64,000 bases of DNA from Pseudomonas fluorescens (GTDB lineage: Bacteria > Pseudomonadota > Gammaproteobacteria > Pseudomonadales > Pseudomonadaceae): positions 62,001 through 126,000 of the forward strand of contig NZ_CABVIR010000006.1 in assembly GCF_902498065.1 (NCBI RefSeq). Direction: 5' to 3'. The position numbers were made by a program, and so were the translations under genes. Shown piece after piece: positions 18,594 through 27,576 of the stretch (its first letter is position 1; every line of letters starts with the position of its first letter). The notes below the pieces were generated by a model. It worked only from the letters and a program-made list of their open reading frames with translations. It searched no databases and was not told the DNA's origin.

Positions 18594-19376
18594 TCAAGGC
18601 ACCGCTTGCAACATCGCCGGATCGGTCAAGGGCAGGAGCCATCGCGCCTGCCCCGGTTTCAAACCGCCACGGCGGGAACGGTCCACGACCCAGCCACGCG
18701 CCTCGATCTGCTTGCCCTTCAGGCGTTCCAGCGCCGGGACGTCGAACTGCCCCAGTAAATTGGGTGCAACCCGCAGTACAAGCGAATCCTGCAACTCGAT
18801 CCAAACGCCGCCGCGATTGCGCTGAACCCTGCTCACACGCCCGCTGACCACAGCGAAGCCAGACGTGTTGATCTGCTCCGCTTTCAGTACAGGCGACTGG
18901 CGCCACACCCCGAGCCCCGCTTGCCGCGCACTGCGTTCCGCCGCCTGCTGACAGGTGACCAGATCAACATTTGGCGCGACCGCCACCTGAAAACCGAGCC
19001 CTTCTGCGAGCATCTGCGCTTCGAGGTTGGCCCCCTCGGCGCCATAAACATGCGCCAGGGTGCGACCGTAGTGATCCTTGCTCTCTTTACCGAGGAGCAC
19101 ACCCACCCGCCCGCCGCTGGCAGCCACCAAGGCTTCCAGACGCTTGCGCGCCGCCACGGCGAACGGCTCGTCGGAGCGGCCCTGCTTGCCCAGCTCGGGC
19201 GTGTTCAAGCCGATCATGCGCACGCTGCGGCCATCGCTCAGGCGCAATGTGTCGCCATCCACCACGCGTTGCACCGCGACCGACGCCAGCCCACTTGGCA
19301 CCGGACAGAAGGCCTGGGCGCCCGAGAGCCAAATTGCGGACACAAAAAAGGCGCCCGCAAGGGACGCCTTTTTCAT
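18594..19376 (-). CDS. Secreted thermonuclease-family (SNase-like) nuclease
   Basis: Predicted exported nuclease of the staphylococcal-nuclease family, about 260 aa. A clear signal peptide (residues 1-22, ending AQA) precedes the SNase domain (about 28-150: VVDGDTLRL, RMIGLNTPE with the catalytic acid, and KDHYGRTLAHVY with the catalytic Arg). A C-terminal OB-like region (about 165-255) follows. I chose ATG 19376 because it gives a normal signal peptide; ATG 19394 would add six residues, and neither start has a good ribosome site. The first codons after ATG 19376 form half of the rpmE terminator hairpin (19345-19373). Confidence 0.85.
   Translation of the reverse strand: MKKASLAGAFFVSAIWLSGAQAFCPVPSGLASVAVQRVVDGDTLRLSDGRSVRMIGLNTPELGKQGRSDEPFAVAARKRLEALVAASGGRVGVLLGKESKDHYGRTLAHVYGAEGANLEAQMLAEGLGFQVAVAPNVDLVTCQQAAERSARQAGLGVWRQSPVLKAEQINTSGFAVVSGRVSRVQRNRGGVWIELQDSLVLRVAPNLLGQFDVPALERLKGKQIEARGWVVDRSRRGGLKPGQARWLLPLTDPAMLQAVP
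19345..19373 (-). terminator. Intrinsic terminator of rpmE embedded in the nuclease start
   Basis: AAAAAGGCG pairs with CGCCTTTTT (9 bp), extended by CCC/GGG around a 4-nt loop with one bulged base, and ends in a U-run on the minus strand. It lies 36-64 bp past the rpmE stop codon. The 5' arm begins at codon 2 of the nuclease gene, so the same bases encode the start of its signal peptide. Confidence 0.75.
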
Positions 19377-19408
19377 TAGCAAGGTAAAGCCCATGGGGCT
19401 TTCGAACC

Positions 19409-19639
19409 TTACTCTGCTGCAGCAGCAGGTTTCTTGCCGAAAGCACCGAAACGGTCTGCAAAGCGCTGTACACGGCCGCCGGTATCCAGAGTCTTCTGCT
19501 TACCGGTGTAGAACGGGTGGCACTCGTTGCATACGTCGATCGCCAGAGGCTTGGCCAGGTTCGAACGAGTTTCGAACTTGTTGCCACAGCTGCAGGTAAC
19601 TGCGGTGATTTCGTATGTTGGATGGATATCAGCTTTCAT
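19409..19639 (-). CDS. rpmE: 50S ribosomal protein L31 (zinc-binding form)
   Basis: Ribosomal large-subunit protein L31, 76 aa. The four zinc-ligand cysteines are present (Cys16, Cys18, Cys37, Cys40 in CSCG and CNEC), so this is the Zn-containing C+ form rather than the zinc-independent paralogue. Start at ATG 19639, preceded by GAGGAAG. Expressed from its own promoter (19709-19736) and ended by the hairpin at 19345-19373. Confidence 0.97.
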   Translation of the reverse strand: MKADIHPTYEITAVTCSCGNKFETRSNLAKPLAIDVCNECHPFYTGKQKTLDTGGRVQRFADRFGAFGKKPAAAAE

Positions 19640-19708
19640 CGTGTCTTCCTCGGGCTGCGTGCCGCCACCCAACACTATTGTTGAATACCGCACGTAATTA
19701 GGCCGCGG

Positions 19709-19736
19709 ATTCTACCAGACAATCTCAATCACGCAA
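19709..19736 (-). promoter_or_regulatory. Putative rpmE promoter
   Basis: Minus-strand TTGCGT (19736-19731), 16-nt spacer, TAGAAT (19714-19709), about 70 bp upstream of the rpmE ATG. Five of six -10 bases match the consensus. Confidence 0.55.
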
Positions 19737-19808
19737 GCTGTCGCTGAGACCGACCGTCTGCTAGGCTCCCGGCCTTCTTCGCCGCTCCATCATCGAGAAA
19801 ATCATCGC

Positions 19809-22028
19809 GTGCCCGACGCCATTTTGCGCCTCGCCCTGCCTTCGCCCCTGCGCCGCCTGTTCGATTATCGCGCCCCGGCCGGGGTCCTGCGCGACCAGTT
19901 GCAGCCCGGTATGCGCCTGCGGGTGCCGTTCGGCCGGCGGGAGATGATCGGGATTCTGGTGGAGGTCACCGACACCAGTGAAGTCCCGGCAGAAAAACTC
20001 AAACCGGCCCTGGCCCTGCTCGACGCCACGCCGCCCTTGCCCCCCGCATTGTTCAAGCTATGCCTGTGGACCTCCCAGTATTATCAGCACAGCCTCGGCG
20101 ACACCCTGAGCTGGGCGCTGCCGGTGTTGTTGCGTCAGGGTGAGCTGGCCGAAGCGCGCCAGGAACGTTTCTGGTCCGCCGCGCCTGGCGCCAGCCTCGA
20201 TGACCCGCGTATCGCCCGAGCCCCGCGTCAGCGCGAGGCGTTGGCAACCCTGGCCCAGCATCCTCACGGCGTCGCCCATCAGTTGCTGAGCAAACTGATG
20301 CTGAGCAAGGACAGCCTCGACCTGCTGCTGGCCAAGGATCTGGTGCAAGTGGAGATCCGCAAGCACGCCCCCGGCGCACGTCACGAGCATTGGCTGGCGC
20401 AACCGGAGTTGCCGCTCAACCCTGAGCAACGCACCGCCTACGAAGCGATTCGCGCCGGGTTCGACAGTTATCACGCATTCTTGCTGGCCGGGGTCACCGG
20501 CAGCGGCAAGACCGAAGTCTATTTGCAGCTGATCCGTGAAACCCTCGAAGCCGGGAAGCAAGCGCTGGTGTTGATCCCGGAGATCAACCTCGGCCCGCAA
20601 ACCCTTGCGCGCTTCGAACAACGCTTCAATGCACGAATTGCGCTGATCCACTCGGCGGTCAACGACCGCGAGCGCCTTGAAGCCTGGCTCGCCGCTCGGG
20701 ATGGCGACGCCGACATTATTATCGGCACCCGTTCGGCGCTGTTCACGCCCATGAAAAATCCCGGCCTGATCATCATCGACGAAGAGCACGACGGCTCCTA
20801 TAAACAGCAGGAAGGCCTGCGCTATCACGCCCGCGACCTGGCATTGGTGCGCGCGCGGCAGGAAAACATCCCGATCGTGCTCGGCTCCGCCACGCCTTCG
20901 CTGGAAAGCCTGCACAACGCCTACACCGGGCGGTACGGCCTCCTACGTCTGAACGAGCGTGCGGGCGGCGCCAAGCAGCCGCGTTTCCTGCGTCTGGATG
21001 TGAAAAGTCGCCCGCTCGACAGCGGCATTTCCGGGCCGATGCAGCAAGCCATTGGCCAGACACTCGCGGCCGGACAGCAAGTTTTGGTGTTCCTCAACCG
21101 TCGAGGATTCGCACCGACACTGCTGTGCCACGATTGCGGCTGGATGTCCGAATGCCAGCGCTGCGATGCGCGGATGACCGTGCACCAACGCTCCGGCGAA
21201 CTGCGTTGCCACCATTGCGGCTACGTCGAACGCGTGCCCCGGCACTGTCCGAAGTGCGGCAAAGTGGATTTGCGGCCGGTGGGCGCCGGCACCGAGCGCG
21301 CCGAAGAACGCCTGGCCATTCTGTTCCCGGATGTTCCGGTGTTGCGGGTCGACCGCGACAGCACGTCGCGCAAAGACGCGATGAATCAGTTGTTCGCAAC
21401 CATTCAGAAGGGGCACCCGTGCATTCTCGTGGGCACGCAGATGCTTGCCAAAGGGCATCACTTTCCACGGGTGACGCTGGTGTCGATTCTCGATGCGGAC
21501 GGTGGCTTGTTCTCCGGCGACTTCCGCGCCAGCGAGCGCATGGCGCAATTGATCGTGCAGGTCGCCGGCCGTGCAGGCCGGGCCGAAGAGCCGGGAAAAG
21601 TGATTATCCAGACCCATCTGGCGGACCATCCGCTGCTGGTGCAATTGACCGAGCAAGGCTATTTCGCCTTCGCCGAGCAGGCGCTGAGCGAGCGGCGCTC
21701 TGCCGGTTTGCCGCCGTTTGCGCACCTGGCGCTGCTGCGTGCGGAAGCACATAAACCGGGGCAAGCCGAAGGTTTTCTGGATGAGGCGTGCAGCGAGGCG
21801 GAACGCTTGCTGGCCGAACAGAGTCTGACCGGGATCGAATTGCTCGGGCCGGTGCCGGCGCCAATGGAACGGCGGGCCGGGCGTTATCGCGCGCAGTTGT
21901 TGTTGCAGGCAACGGCTCGGGCGCCGCTGCACCGGCTACTGGCCAGTTGGTTGCTGGCGCTGGAGCAGATGCCGAGCGGGCGGGCGGTGCGCTGGTCGCT
22001 GGATGTCGATCCCGTCGATTTGTATTGA
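19809..22028 (+). CDS. priA: Primosomal protein N' (replication restart helicase)
   Basis: Superfamily 2 DNA helicase that restarts stalled replication forks by loading the primosome. It has 739 aa: an N-terminal DNA-binding domain; Walker A GVTGSGKTEV (about 223-232); the DEEH box (IIDEEHDGSYK); eight zinc-ligand cysteines (CHDC, CQRC, CHHC, CPKC) near 440-480; and a C-terminal helicase lobe with VAGRAGR. GTG start at 19809. Divergent from rpmE. Confidence 0.97.
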   Translation: MPDAILRLALPSPLRRLFDYRAPAGVLRDQLQPGMRLRVPFGRREMIGILVEVTDTSEVPAEKLKPALALLDATPPLPPALFKLCLWTSQYYQHSLGDTLSWALPVLLRQGELAEARQERFWSAAPGASLDDPRIARAPRQREALATLAQHPHGVAHQLLSKLMLSKDSLDLLLAKDLVQVEIRKHAPGARHEHWLAQPELPLNPEQRTAYEAIRAGFDSYHAFLLAGVTGSGKTEVYLQLIRETLEAGKQALVLIPEINLGPQTLARFEQRFNARIALIHSAVNDRERLEAWLAARDGDADIIIGTRSALFTPMKNPGLIIIDEEHDGSYKQQEGLRYHARDLALVRARQENIPIVLGSATPSLESLHNAYTGRYGLLRLNERAGGAKQPRFLRLDVKSRPLDSGISGPMQQAIGQTLAAGQQVLVFLNRRGFAPTLLCHDCGWMSECQRCDARMTVHQRSGELRCHHCGYVERVPRHCPKCGKVDLRPVGAGTERAEERLAILFPDVPVLRVDRDSTSRKDAMNQLFATIQKGHPCILVGTQMLAKGHHFPRVTLVSILDADGGLFSGDFRASERMAQLIVQVAGRAGRAEEPGKVIIQTHLADHPLLVQLTEQGYFAFAEQALSERRSAGLPPFAHLALLRAEAHKPGQAEGFLDEACSEAERLLAEQSLTGIELLGPVPAPMERRAGRYRAQLLLQATARAPLHRLLASWLLALEQMPSGRAVRWSLDVDPVDLY

Positions 22029-22040
22029 TTGGAAGATCGT

Positions 22041-22106
22041 CATCGCGGGCAAGCCCGCTCCCACAGGTTTTGCGCAATCCCTGTGGGAGCGGGCTTGCCC
22101 GCGATG
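22041..22106. repeat. REP/BIME palindrome pair
   Basis: Two oppositely oriented copies of a GTGGGAGCGGGCTTGCCCGC-type REP unit (22041-22067 and 22080-22106) separated by 12 bp, in the priA-argS gap. Typical P. fluorescens-group intergenic repeat. Confidence 0.9.
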
Positions 22107-22238
22107 GCGGCCGAATCGTCACCACATATCCATAACCTGGCCGCTATAGTTGGCAAGCCCGCGTTCGCAACGGATAATGCCCAGTTTTTCCACCAGCGCA
22201 TCGAAGCGCCGCCGCGCTTGCGGTCGAAAGAGAAGACC

Positions 22239-23975
22239 ATGAAAGACACCATTCGCCAGCTGATCCAACAAGCCATCACCCAACTCGTCAACGAAGGTGT
22301 GTTGCCTGAAGGCCTGTCGCCGGCGATCCAGGTGGAAAACTCCCGCGACAAGAAGAACGGCGATTTCGCCAGCAACATTGCCATGATGCTGGCCAAACCT
22401 GCAGGCATGAAGCCGCGGGATCTGGCCGAGAAAATCATCGCCGCACTGCCGGCCGACGAAAACGTCACCAAGACCGAAATCGCCGGCCCTGGCTTCCTGA
22501 ACTTCTTCCAGAACACCCAGGCCCTGGCCACTCGCCTCGACGCCGCTTTGGCTGACGCGCACGTCGGCGTACGCAAGGCCGGCCCGGTGCAGCGCACGGT
22601 TGTCGACCTGTCCGCACCGAACCTGGCAAAAGAGATGCACGTCGGTCATTTGCGCTCGACCATCATCGGCGACGGCGTGGCCCGCGTGCTGGAATTTCTC
22701 GGCGACGAAGTGATCCGCCAGAACCACGTTGGCGACTGGGGCACCCAGTTCGGCATGCTGATGGCGTATCTGCAGGAAAACCCGATCACCAGCGACGAGC
22801 TGTCGGACCTGGAAAACTTCTACCGCGCCGCCAAGCAACGCTTCGACGAATCCGAAGAGTTTGCCGATCGCGCCCGTGGCCTGGTGGTCAAGCTGCAAGC
22901 CGGCGACCCGGACTGCCTGGCGCTGTGGACCAAGTTCAAGGACATCTCGCTGTCCCACTGCCAGAAAATCTACGAACTGTTGAACGTCAAACTGACCATG
23001 GCCGACGTGATGGGTGAAAGTGCCTACAACGACGACCTGATCAACGTGGTCAACGACCTCAAGGCCGCCGGCATGCTCGTCGAGAGCAACGGCGCGCAGT
23101 GCGTGTTCCTCGACGAATTCAAGAACGCCGACGGCGACCCGCTGCCAGTGATCATCGTCAAGGCTGATGGCGGCTACCTCTACGCCACCACTGACCTGGC
23201 GGCCGTGCGTTATCGCAGCGGCAAGCTCAAGGCTGATCGTGCGCTGTACTTTGTCGATCAGCGCCAGGCCCTGCACTTCCAGCAAGTGTTCGCCGTTGCT
23301 CGCAAGGCCGGCTTCGTGACGCACCCGATGGAAATGGAGCACATGGGTTTCGGCACCATGAACGGCGCCGATGGCCGCCCGTTCAAGACCCGTGATGGCG
23401 GCACCGTGAAGCTGATCGACCTGCTGACCGAAGCCCAGGAACGCGCCTACACCCTGGTGAAGGACAAGAACCCGGAGCTGGCCGAGGCCGAGTTGCGCAA
23501 CATCGCCAAGGTCGTGGGCATTGGCGCGGTAAAATACGCCGACCTGTCCAAGCACCGCACCAGCGATTACAGCTTCAACTTCGACCTGATGCTGAACTTC
23601 GAAGGCAACACCGCGCCGTACCTGCTGTATGCCTACACTCGCGTGGCCGGAGTGTTCCGCAAGCTTGGCAAGGACTTCAGCGAAGTCGAAGGCCAGATCG
23701 TTCTTGAAGCCGTGCATGAGCATGAACTGGCGGCCAAACTCGCGCAATTTGGCGAAATCCTGAACAACGTGTCCGAGAAAGGCACGCCGCACATCCTCTG
23801 CACCTACTTGTACGACGTTGCCGGCCTGTTCTCCAGTTTCTACGAGAACTGCCCGATCCTCAGCGCTGAAACCCCGGCGCAAATGCAAAGCCGCCTGCGC
23901 CTCGCCGCGCTGACCGGCCGCACTCTCAAGCAAGGCCTGGAACTCTTGGGTCTGGAAACTCTGGAGCGTATGTAA
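22239..23975 (+). CDS. argS: Arginyl-tRNA synthetase
   Basis: Class I aminoacyl-tRNA synthetase charging tRNA-Arg. Its 578 aa match the family. N-terminal additional domain (about 1-110), HIGH-type motif HVGH within KEMHVGHLRST, catalytic core, and C-terminal DALR anticodon-binding domain (about 460-578). Start ATG 22239, preceded by AAAGAGAAG; the frame stays open further upstream through the REP element but that part is not protein-like. ftsN follows immediately. Confidence 0.97.
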   Translation: MKDTIRQLIQQAITQLVNEGVLPEGLSPAIQVENSRDKKNGDFASNIAMMLAKPAGMKPRDLAEKIIAALPADENVTKTEIAGPGFLNFFQNTQALATRLDAALADAHVGVRKAGPVQRTVVDLSAPNLAKEMHVGHLRSTIIGDGVARVLEFLGDEVIRQNHVGDWGTQFGMLMAYLQENPITSDELSDLENFYRAAKQRFDESEEFADRARGLVVKLQAGDPDCLALWTKFKDISLSHCQKIYELLNVKLTMADVMGESAYNDDLINVVNDLKAAGMLVESNGAQCVFLDEFKNADGDPLPVIIVKADGGYLYATTDLAAVRYRSGKLKADRALYFVDQRQALHFQQVFAVARKAGFVTHPMEMEHMGFGTMNGADGRPFKTRDGGTVKLIDLLTEAQERAYTLVKDKNPELAEAELRNIAKVVGIGAVKYADLSKHRTSDYSFNFDLMLNFEGNTAPYLLYAYTRVAGVFRKLGKDFSEVEGQIVLEAVHEHELAAKLAQFGEILNNVSEKGTPHILCTYLYDVAGLFSSFYENCPILSAETPAQMQSRLRLAALTGRTLKQGLELLGLETLERM

Positions 23976-23976
23976 G

Positions 23977-24675
23977 TTGGCTGCCAAGAAAAAACCTGCA
24001 CCCAAGCGTGGCGCCAGCCGTTACCAAGCTCCTGCAAAGCAACCGATTCCGGGCTGGCTGTGGATGGCCATCGGCCTGACGGTCGGCGCGTTCATTGTGT
24101 TTTTGATGAAGCTGGAACCGGGCAAGGGCAGCGAGAGCGTCAAGCGCGAGAAGATCGAGCAGCAGAAAGCCACCAAGATCGCCGAGGCTAACAAGACCCC
24201 GCCGAGCCCGACGCAACCGGTGAAGCCGAAGTACGACTTCTACACTTTGCTGCCGGAATCGGAAGTGATCGTGCCGCCGGATGCCGTGCCGGAGAAAACT
24301 CCGCCGACGCCGGCTGTACCGACCACGCCGGTAACCCCGGCAGAAGCAGCGAAGATCGACACCGCTCGCGCTCAGGCGGCATTGGCTGGCATCACTCCAC
24401 CGCCGCCACCGCCCGTGGCCAAGGCAGCGCCGGTAACCAAGTTCTTCCTGCAGGCTGGCTCGTTCCGCAAGGAAGCCGATGCGGACAAGGTGCGCGCGCA
24501 GATCATTTTGCTGGGTCAGGCGGTGGCGGTTGAGTCCGGCACGGTGAAGGACGAGACCTGGTATCGGGTGTTGGTCGGGCCGTTCAGCAATCGCGAACAG
24601 CTGACCACCGCACAGAAACAATTGTCCGGCGCCGGGTTTAGCAACCTGCTGTTACAACAACGCCAGAACCGTTAA
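23977..24675 (+). CDS. ftsN: SPOR-domain cell division protein (FtsN-like)
   Basis: Bitopic inner-membrane divisome protein, 232 aa: a basic N-terminus (AAKKKPAPKRGASRY), one membrane helix (about 25-43), a Pro-rich periplasmic linker (about 65-145) and a C-terminal SPOR domain (about 150-225: FFLQAGSFR...YRVLVGPF). Start is TTG one base after the argS stop. The position between argS and hslVU is the usual FtsN place in Pseudomonas. FtsN proteins diverge outside SPOR, so the name rests on domain order and synteny. Confidence 0.85.
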   Translation: MAAKKKPAPKRGASRYQAPAKQPIPGWLWMAIGLTVGAFIVFLMKLEPGKGSESVKREKIEQQKATKIAEANKTPPSPTQPVKPKYDFYTLLPESEVIVPPDAVPEKTPPTPAVPTTPVTPAEAAKIDTARAQAALAGITPPPPPPVAKAAPVTKFFLQAGSFRKEADADKVRAQIILLGQAVAVESGTVKDETWYRVLVGPFSNREQLTTAQKQLSGAGFSNLLLQQRQNR

Positions 24676-24694
24676 CACCAACCGCTTCGCGGTT

Positions 24695-24760
24695 GATCGC
24701 CAGCAAGCCGGCTCCTACAGGATTTACACAACCTCTTGCAGGATCCGGCTTGCTGGCGAT
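24695..24760. repeat. REP/BIME palindrome pair
   Basis: GATCGCCAGCAAGCCGGCTCC (from 24695) and its diverged inverse ending in GGCTTGCTGGCGAT (to 24760), in the ftsN-hslV gap. Confidence 0.85.
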
Positions 24761-24824
24761 GGCGTCAGACCAAACCACACAGCCTTCCCCGCGCAACACC
24801 GCTCGTCCCCTCTCCCGCCCCGCA

Positions 24825-24852
24825 GTTGAAAAACGCTCCACCACCCCCATAT
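24825..24852 (+). promoter_or_regulatory. Sigma-32 (RpoH) heat-shock promoter of hslVU
   Basis: GTTGAAA (24825-24831), 13-nt spacer, CCCCATAT (24845-24852). This matches the RpoH consensus CTTGAAA-N(11-16)-CCCCATnT at all but one or two bases. It lies about 45 bp upstream of hslV, a known heat-shock operon. Confidence 0.8.
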
Positions 24853-24897
24853 GTGTTGGCATAAGGCATTTTCGCCCCGCTGCGTGGAGACTCTCAC

Positions 24898-25428
24898 TTG
24901 ACCACCATCGTTTCAGTTCGCCGCCACGGCAAAGTCGTCATGGGCGGCGACGGCCAGGTTTCTCTCGGCAATACCGTGATGAAAGGCAACGCGAAGAAAG
25001 TTCGCCGCCTGTACCACGGTCAGGTGATCGCCGGTTTTGCCGGGGCCACCGCTGACGCCTTCACCCTCTTCGAGCGCTTCGAAGGCCAGCTCGAGAAACA
25101 TCAGGGCCACCTGGTTCGTGCCGCCGTCGAACTTGCCAAAGAATGGCGCACCGACCGCTCCCTCAGCCGCCTCGAAGCCATGCTCGCGGTCGCCAATAAA
25201 GACGCGTCCCTGATCATCACCGGCAACGGCGACGTGGTCGAACCCGAAGAAGGCCTGATCGCCATGGGTTCCGGTGGCGGTTACGCCCAGGCCGCCGCCA
25301 GCGCGCTGCTGAAGAAAACCGATCTGTCGGCCCGCGAAATCGTCGAAACCGCGCTCGGCATCGCCGGCGACATCTGCGTATTCACCAACCACACCTTCAC
25401 CATTGAGGAGCAGGACCTCGCCGAGTAA
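24898..25428 (+). CDS. hslV: ATP-dependent protease subunit HslV
   Basis: Proteasome-like peptidase subunit of the HslVU (ClpQY) heat-shock protease. Its 176 aa begin, after removal of the initiator Met, with the N-terminal nucleophile Thr (TTIVSVRR). The Lys catalytic partner is in GGDGQVS and MKGNAKKVRR. The start codon is TTG at 24898 with GGAGA 7 nt upstream. First gene of the hslVU operon under the RpoH promoter at 24825. Confidence 0.97.
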   Translation: MTTIVSVRRHGKVVMGGDGQVSLGNTVMKGNAKKVRRLYHGQVIAGFAGATADAFTLFERFEGQLEKHQGHLVRAAVELAKEWRTDRSLSRLEAMLAVANKDASLIITGNGDVVEPEEGLIAMGSGGGYAQAAASALLKKTDLSAREIVETALGIAGDICVFTNHTFTIEEQDLAE

Positions 25429-25483
25429 GCCTGTTCCGGCCTTAGCGCCACAGCTCACTTTTGCTTGAGGACCGCCAATTACT

Positions 25484-26821
25484 ATGTCCATGACTCCCCG
25501 TGAAATCGTCCACGAACTCAATCGCCATATCATCGGCCAGGACGATGCCAAACGCGCCGTCGCCATCGCGCTGCGTAACCGCTGGCGCCGGATGCAACTG
25601 CCGGAAGAGCTGCGCGTTGAAGTAACACCCAAGAACATCCTGATGATCGGCCCGACCGGTGTCGGTAAAACCGAGATCGCCCGTCGCCTGGCCAAACTGG
25701 CCAACGCGCCGTTCATCAAAGTCGAAGCGACCAAGTTCACCGAAGTCGGCTACGTTGGCCGCGACGTCGAATCGATCATTCGTGACCTCGCCGACGCCGC
25801 CATCAAGCTGCTGCGCGAACAGGAAATGACCAAGGTTCGCCACCGTGCCGAAGACGCCGCCGAAGAGCGCATCCTCGACGCCCTGCTGCCACCGGCGCGC
25901 ATGGGCTTCAACACCGATGACGCCCCTTCGGCCGATTCCAACACCCGCCAGTTGTTCCGCAAGCGCCTGCGCGAAGGCCAGCTGGATGACAAGGAGATCG
26001 AAATCGAAGTCGCCGAAGTGGCCGGCGTCGATATCTCCGCGCCACCGGGCATGGAAGAAATGACCAATCAGTTGCAGAGCCTGTTCGCCAACATGGGCAA
26101 GGGCAAACGCAAGAGCCGCAAGCTCAAGGTCAAGGAAGCGCTGAAACTGGTTCGTGACGAAGAAGCGAGCCGCCTGGTCAACGATGAAGAGTTGAAGGCC
26201 AAGGCGCTTGAAGCCGTCGAGCAGCACGGCATCGTGTTCATCGACGAAATCGACAAGGTCGCCAAGCGCGGCAATTCCGGTGGCGTCGACGTGTCCCGTG
26301 AAGGCGTGCAGCGCGACCTGCTGCCGCTGATCGAGGGCTGCACCGTCAATACCAAACTGGGCATGGTCAAGACTGACCACATCCTGTTCATCGCCTCCGG
26401 TGCGTTCCACCTGAGCAAGCCGAGCGATCTGGTGCCTGAACTGCAAGGCCGTCTGCCGATCCGTGTCGAGCTGAAGGCGCTGACGCCTGAAGACTTCGAG
26501 CGCATTCTCAGCGAGCCGCATGCGTCGCTCACCGAGCAATACTGCGCACTGCTGAAAACCGAAGGCCTGGCCATCGAGTTCCAACCGGACGGCATCAAGC
26601 GCATCGCCGAGATCGCCTGGCAGGTCAACGAGAAGACCGAGAACATCGGTGCCCGTCGCCTGCATACCTTGCTTGAGCGTCTGCTTGAGGAGGTGTCGTT
26701 CAGCGCCGGCGACCTGGCCAGCGCCCATGACGGCAAGGTGATCCTGATCGACGCCGACTACGTCAACAGCCACCTGGGCGAATTGGCGCAGAACGAAGAC
26801 CTGTCCCGTTATATCCTGTAG
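25484..26821 (+). CDS. hslU: HslU ATPase (unfoldase of HslVU)
   Basis: AAA+ ATPase ring that unfolds substrates for HslV. It has 445 aa with Walker A GPTGVGKTE (57-65), Walker B FIDEIDKV, the I-domain (about 110-240), sensor 2 GARRLHT and the conserved C-terminal tail SRYIL that docks into HslV. 55 bp separate it from hslV. Confidence 0.97.
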   Translation: MSMTPREIVHELNRHIIGQDDAKRAVAIALRNRWRRMQLPEELRVEVTPKNILMIGPTGVGKTEIARRLAKLANAPFIKVEATKFTEVGYVGRDVESIIRDLADAAIKLLREQEMTKVRHRAEDAAEERILDALLPPARMGFNTDDAPSADSNTRQLFRKRLREGQLDDKEIEIEVAEVAGVDISAPPGMEEMTNQLQSLFANMGKGKRKSRKLKVKEALKLVRDEEASRLVNDEELKAKALEAVEQHGIVFIDEIDKVAKRGNSGGVDVSREGVQRDLLPLIEGCTVNTKLGMVKTDHILFIASGAFHLSKPSDLVPELQGRLPIRVELKALTPEDFERILSEPHASLTEQYCALLKTEGLAIEFQPDGIKRIAEIAWQVNEKTENIGARRLHTLLERLLEEVSFSAGDLASAHDGKVILIDADYVNSHLGELAQNEDLSRYIL

Positions 26822-26836
26822 GTCATGTGAGACCTG

Positions 26837-26902
26837 TGTAGGAGCCGGCTTGCCGGCGGTGGGGACCTTGAGATCGCCATCGCTGGCAAGCCAGCTCCTA
26901 CA
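26837..26902. repeat. REP/BIME palindrome pair
   Basis: TGTAGGAGCCGGCTTGCCGGCG and an inverted partner ending in GGCAAGCCAGCTCCTACA, between hslU and the DUF971 gene. Confidence 0.85.
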
Positions 26903-26940
26903 AGGGACCGCGAGAGTTCCACACTGACGGACATCAGGTC

Positions 26941-27318
26941 ATGACCCAACTCCCCACCGACATCAAACTGCACAAAGCCTCGAAAACCCTGTCGCTGAAA
27001 TACGCGTCCGGCGAGGAACATCACCTGCCCGCCGAGTTCCTGCGCGTGCACTCCCCTTCCGCCGAGGTCCAGGGCCACGGCAAACCTATCCTGCAATTTG
27101 GCAAGATCGGCGTAGGCCTGACCAAAGTAGAACCGGCCGGTCAGTACGCACTGAAATTGACCTTCGACGACGGCCACGACAGCGGCCTGTTCACTTGGGA
27201 CTACCTGTACCAGTTAGGCGTGCGTCAGGAGGATCTCTGGAACGATTATCTTGCCGAACTGAAAGCGGCCGGAAAGACCCGCGACCCTAGCGAATCTGTC
27301 GTCAAGCTGATGCTCTAA
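26941..27318 (+). CDS. DUF971 protein (gamma-butyrobetaine hydroxylase-like N-terminal domain)
   Basis: A 125-aa protein consisting only of a DUF971/GBBH-like N-terminal domain (LKYASGEEHHLPAEFLRVHSPSAE, then LFTWDYLYQLG). Stand-alone versions are common next to hslVU and phaC in Pseudomonas; the fold has been linked to Fe-S or zinc handling, but no function can be read from the sequence. ATG 26941 directly follows a short stretch after the REP element. Confidence 0.85.
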   Translation: MTQLPTDIKLHKASKTLSLKYASGEEHHLPAEFLRVHSPSAEVQGHGKPILQFGKIGVGLTKVEPAGQYALKLTFDDGHDSGLFTWDYLYQLGVRQEDLWNDYLAELKAAGKTRDPSESVVKLML

Positions 27319-27435
27319 CCCGCGCCTTTTGCGCATTAGAAGGCATTTTCTAATTTCATCTGTTTGAATGCTTGGCCGCGAGGCCAGTCATTGGCCTGCT
27401 TGCGAAAAAAATTAAACTCGGGTAACCAATGGAGC

Positions 27436-27450
27436 TGGCAAGTTCCCTGC
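27436..27450 (+). promoter_or_regulatory. Putative sigma-54 promoter upstream of phaC1
   Basis: TGGCAAGTTCCCTGC has GG and GC in exact -24/-12 spacing and matches TGGCAC-N5-TTGC at all but two bases. It lies 127 bp upstream of phaC1. A -24/-12 element upstream of phaC1 has been reported for P. aeruginosa, to my recollection. Confidence 0.45.
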
Positions 27451-27576
27451 AGTGCTCTCTGAACTAAAAAGCAGCGATGCAGAATTATCGGTCACCCGAG
27501 CAGTAGTACCTGGCATTGGCTGTGTGACTACACGGCTGGACTCAGGTACTCGTCTCAGGACAATGGAGCGTCGTAG

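Noticed and set aside
18570..18594. ATAAAAAAT/ATTTTTTAT inverted repeat after the nuclease gene
   Set aside because: All-A/T stem too weak for an intrinsic terminator; may be a regulator site but nothing supports one specifically.
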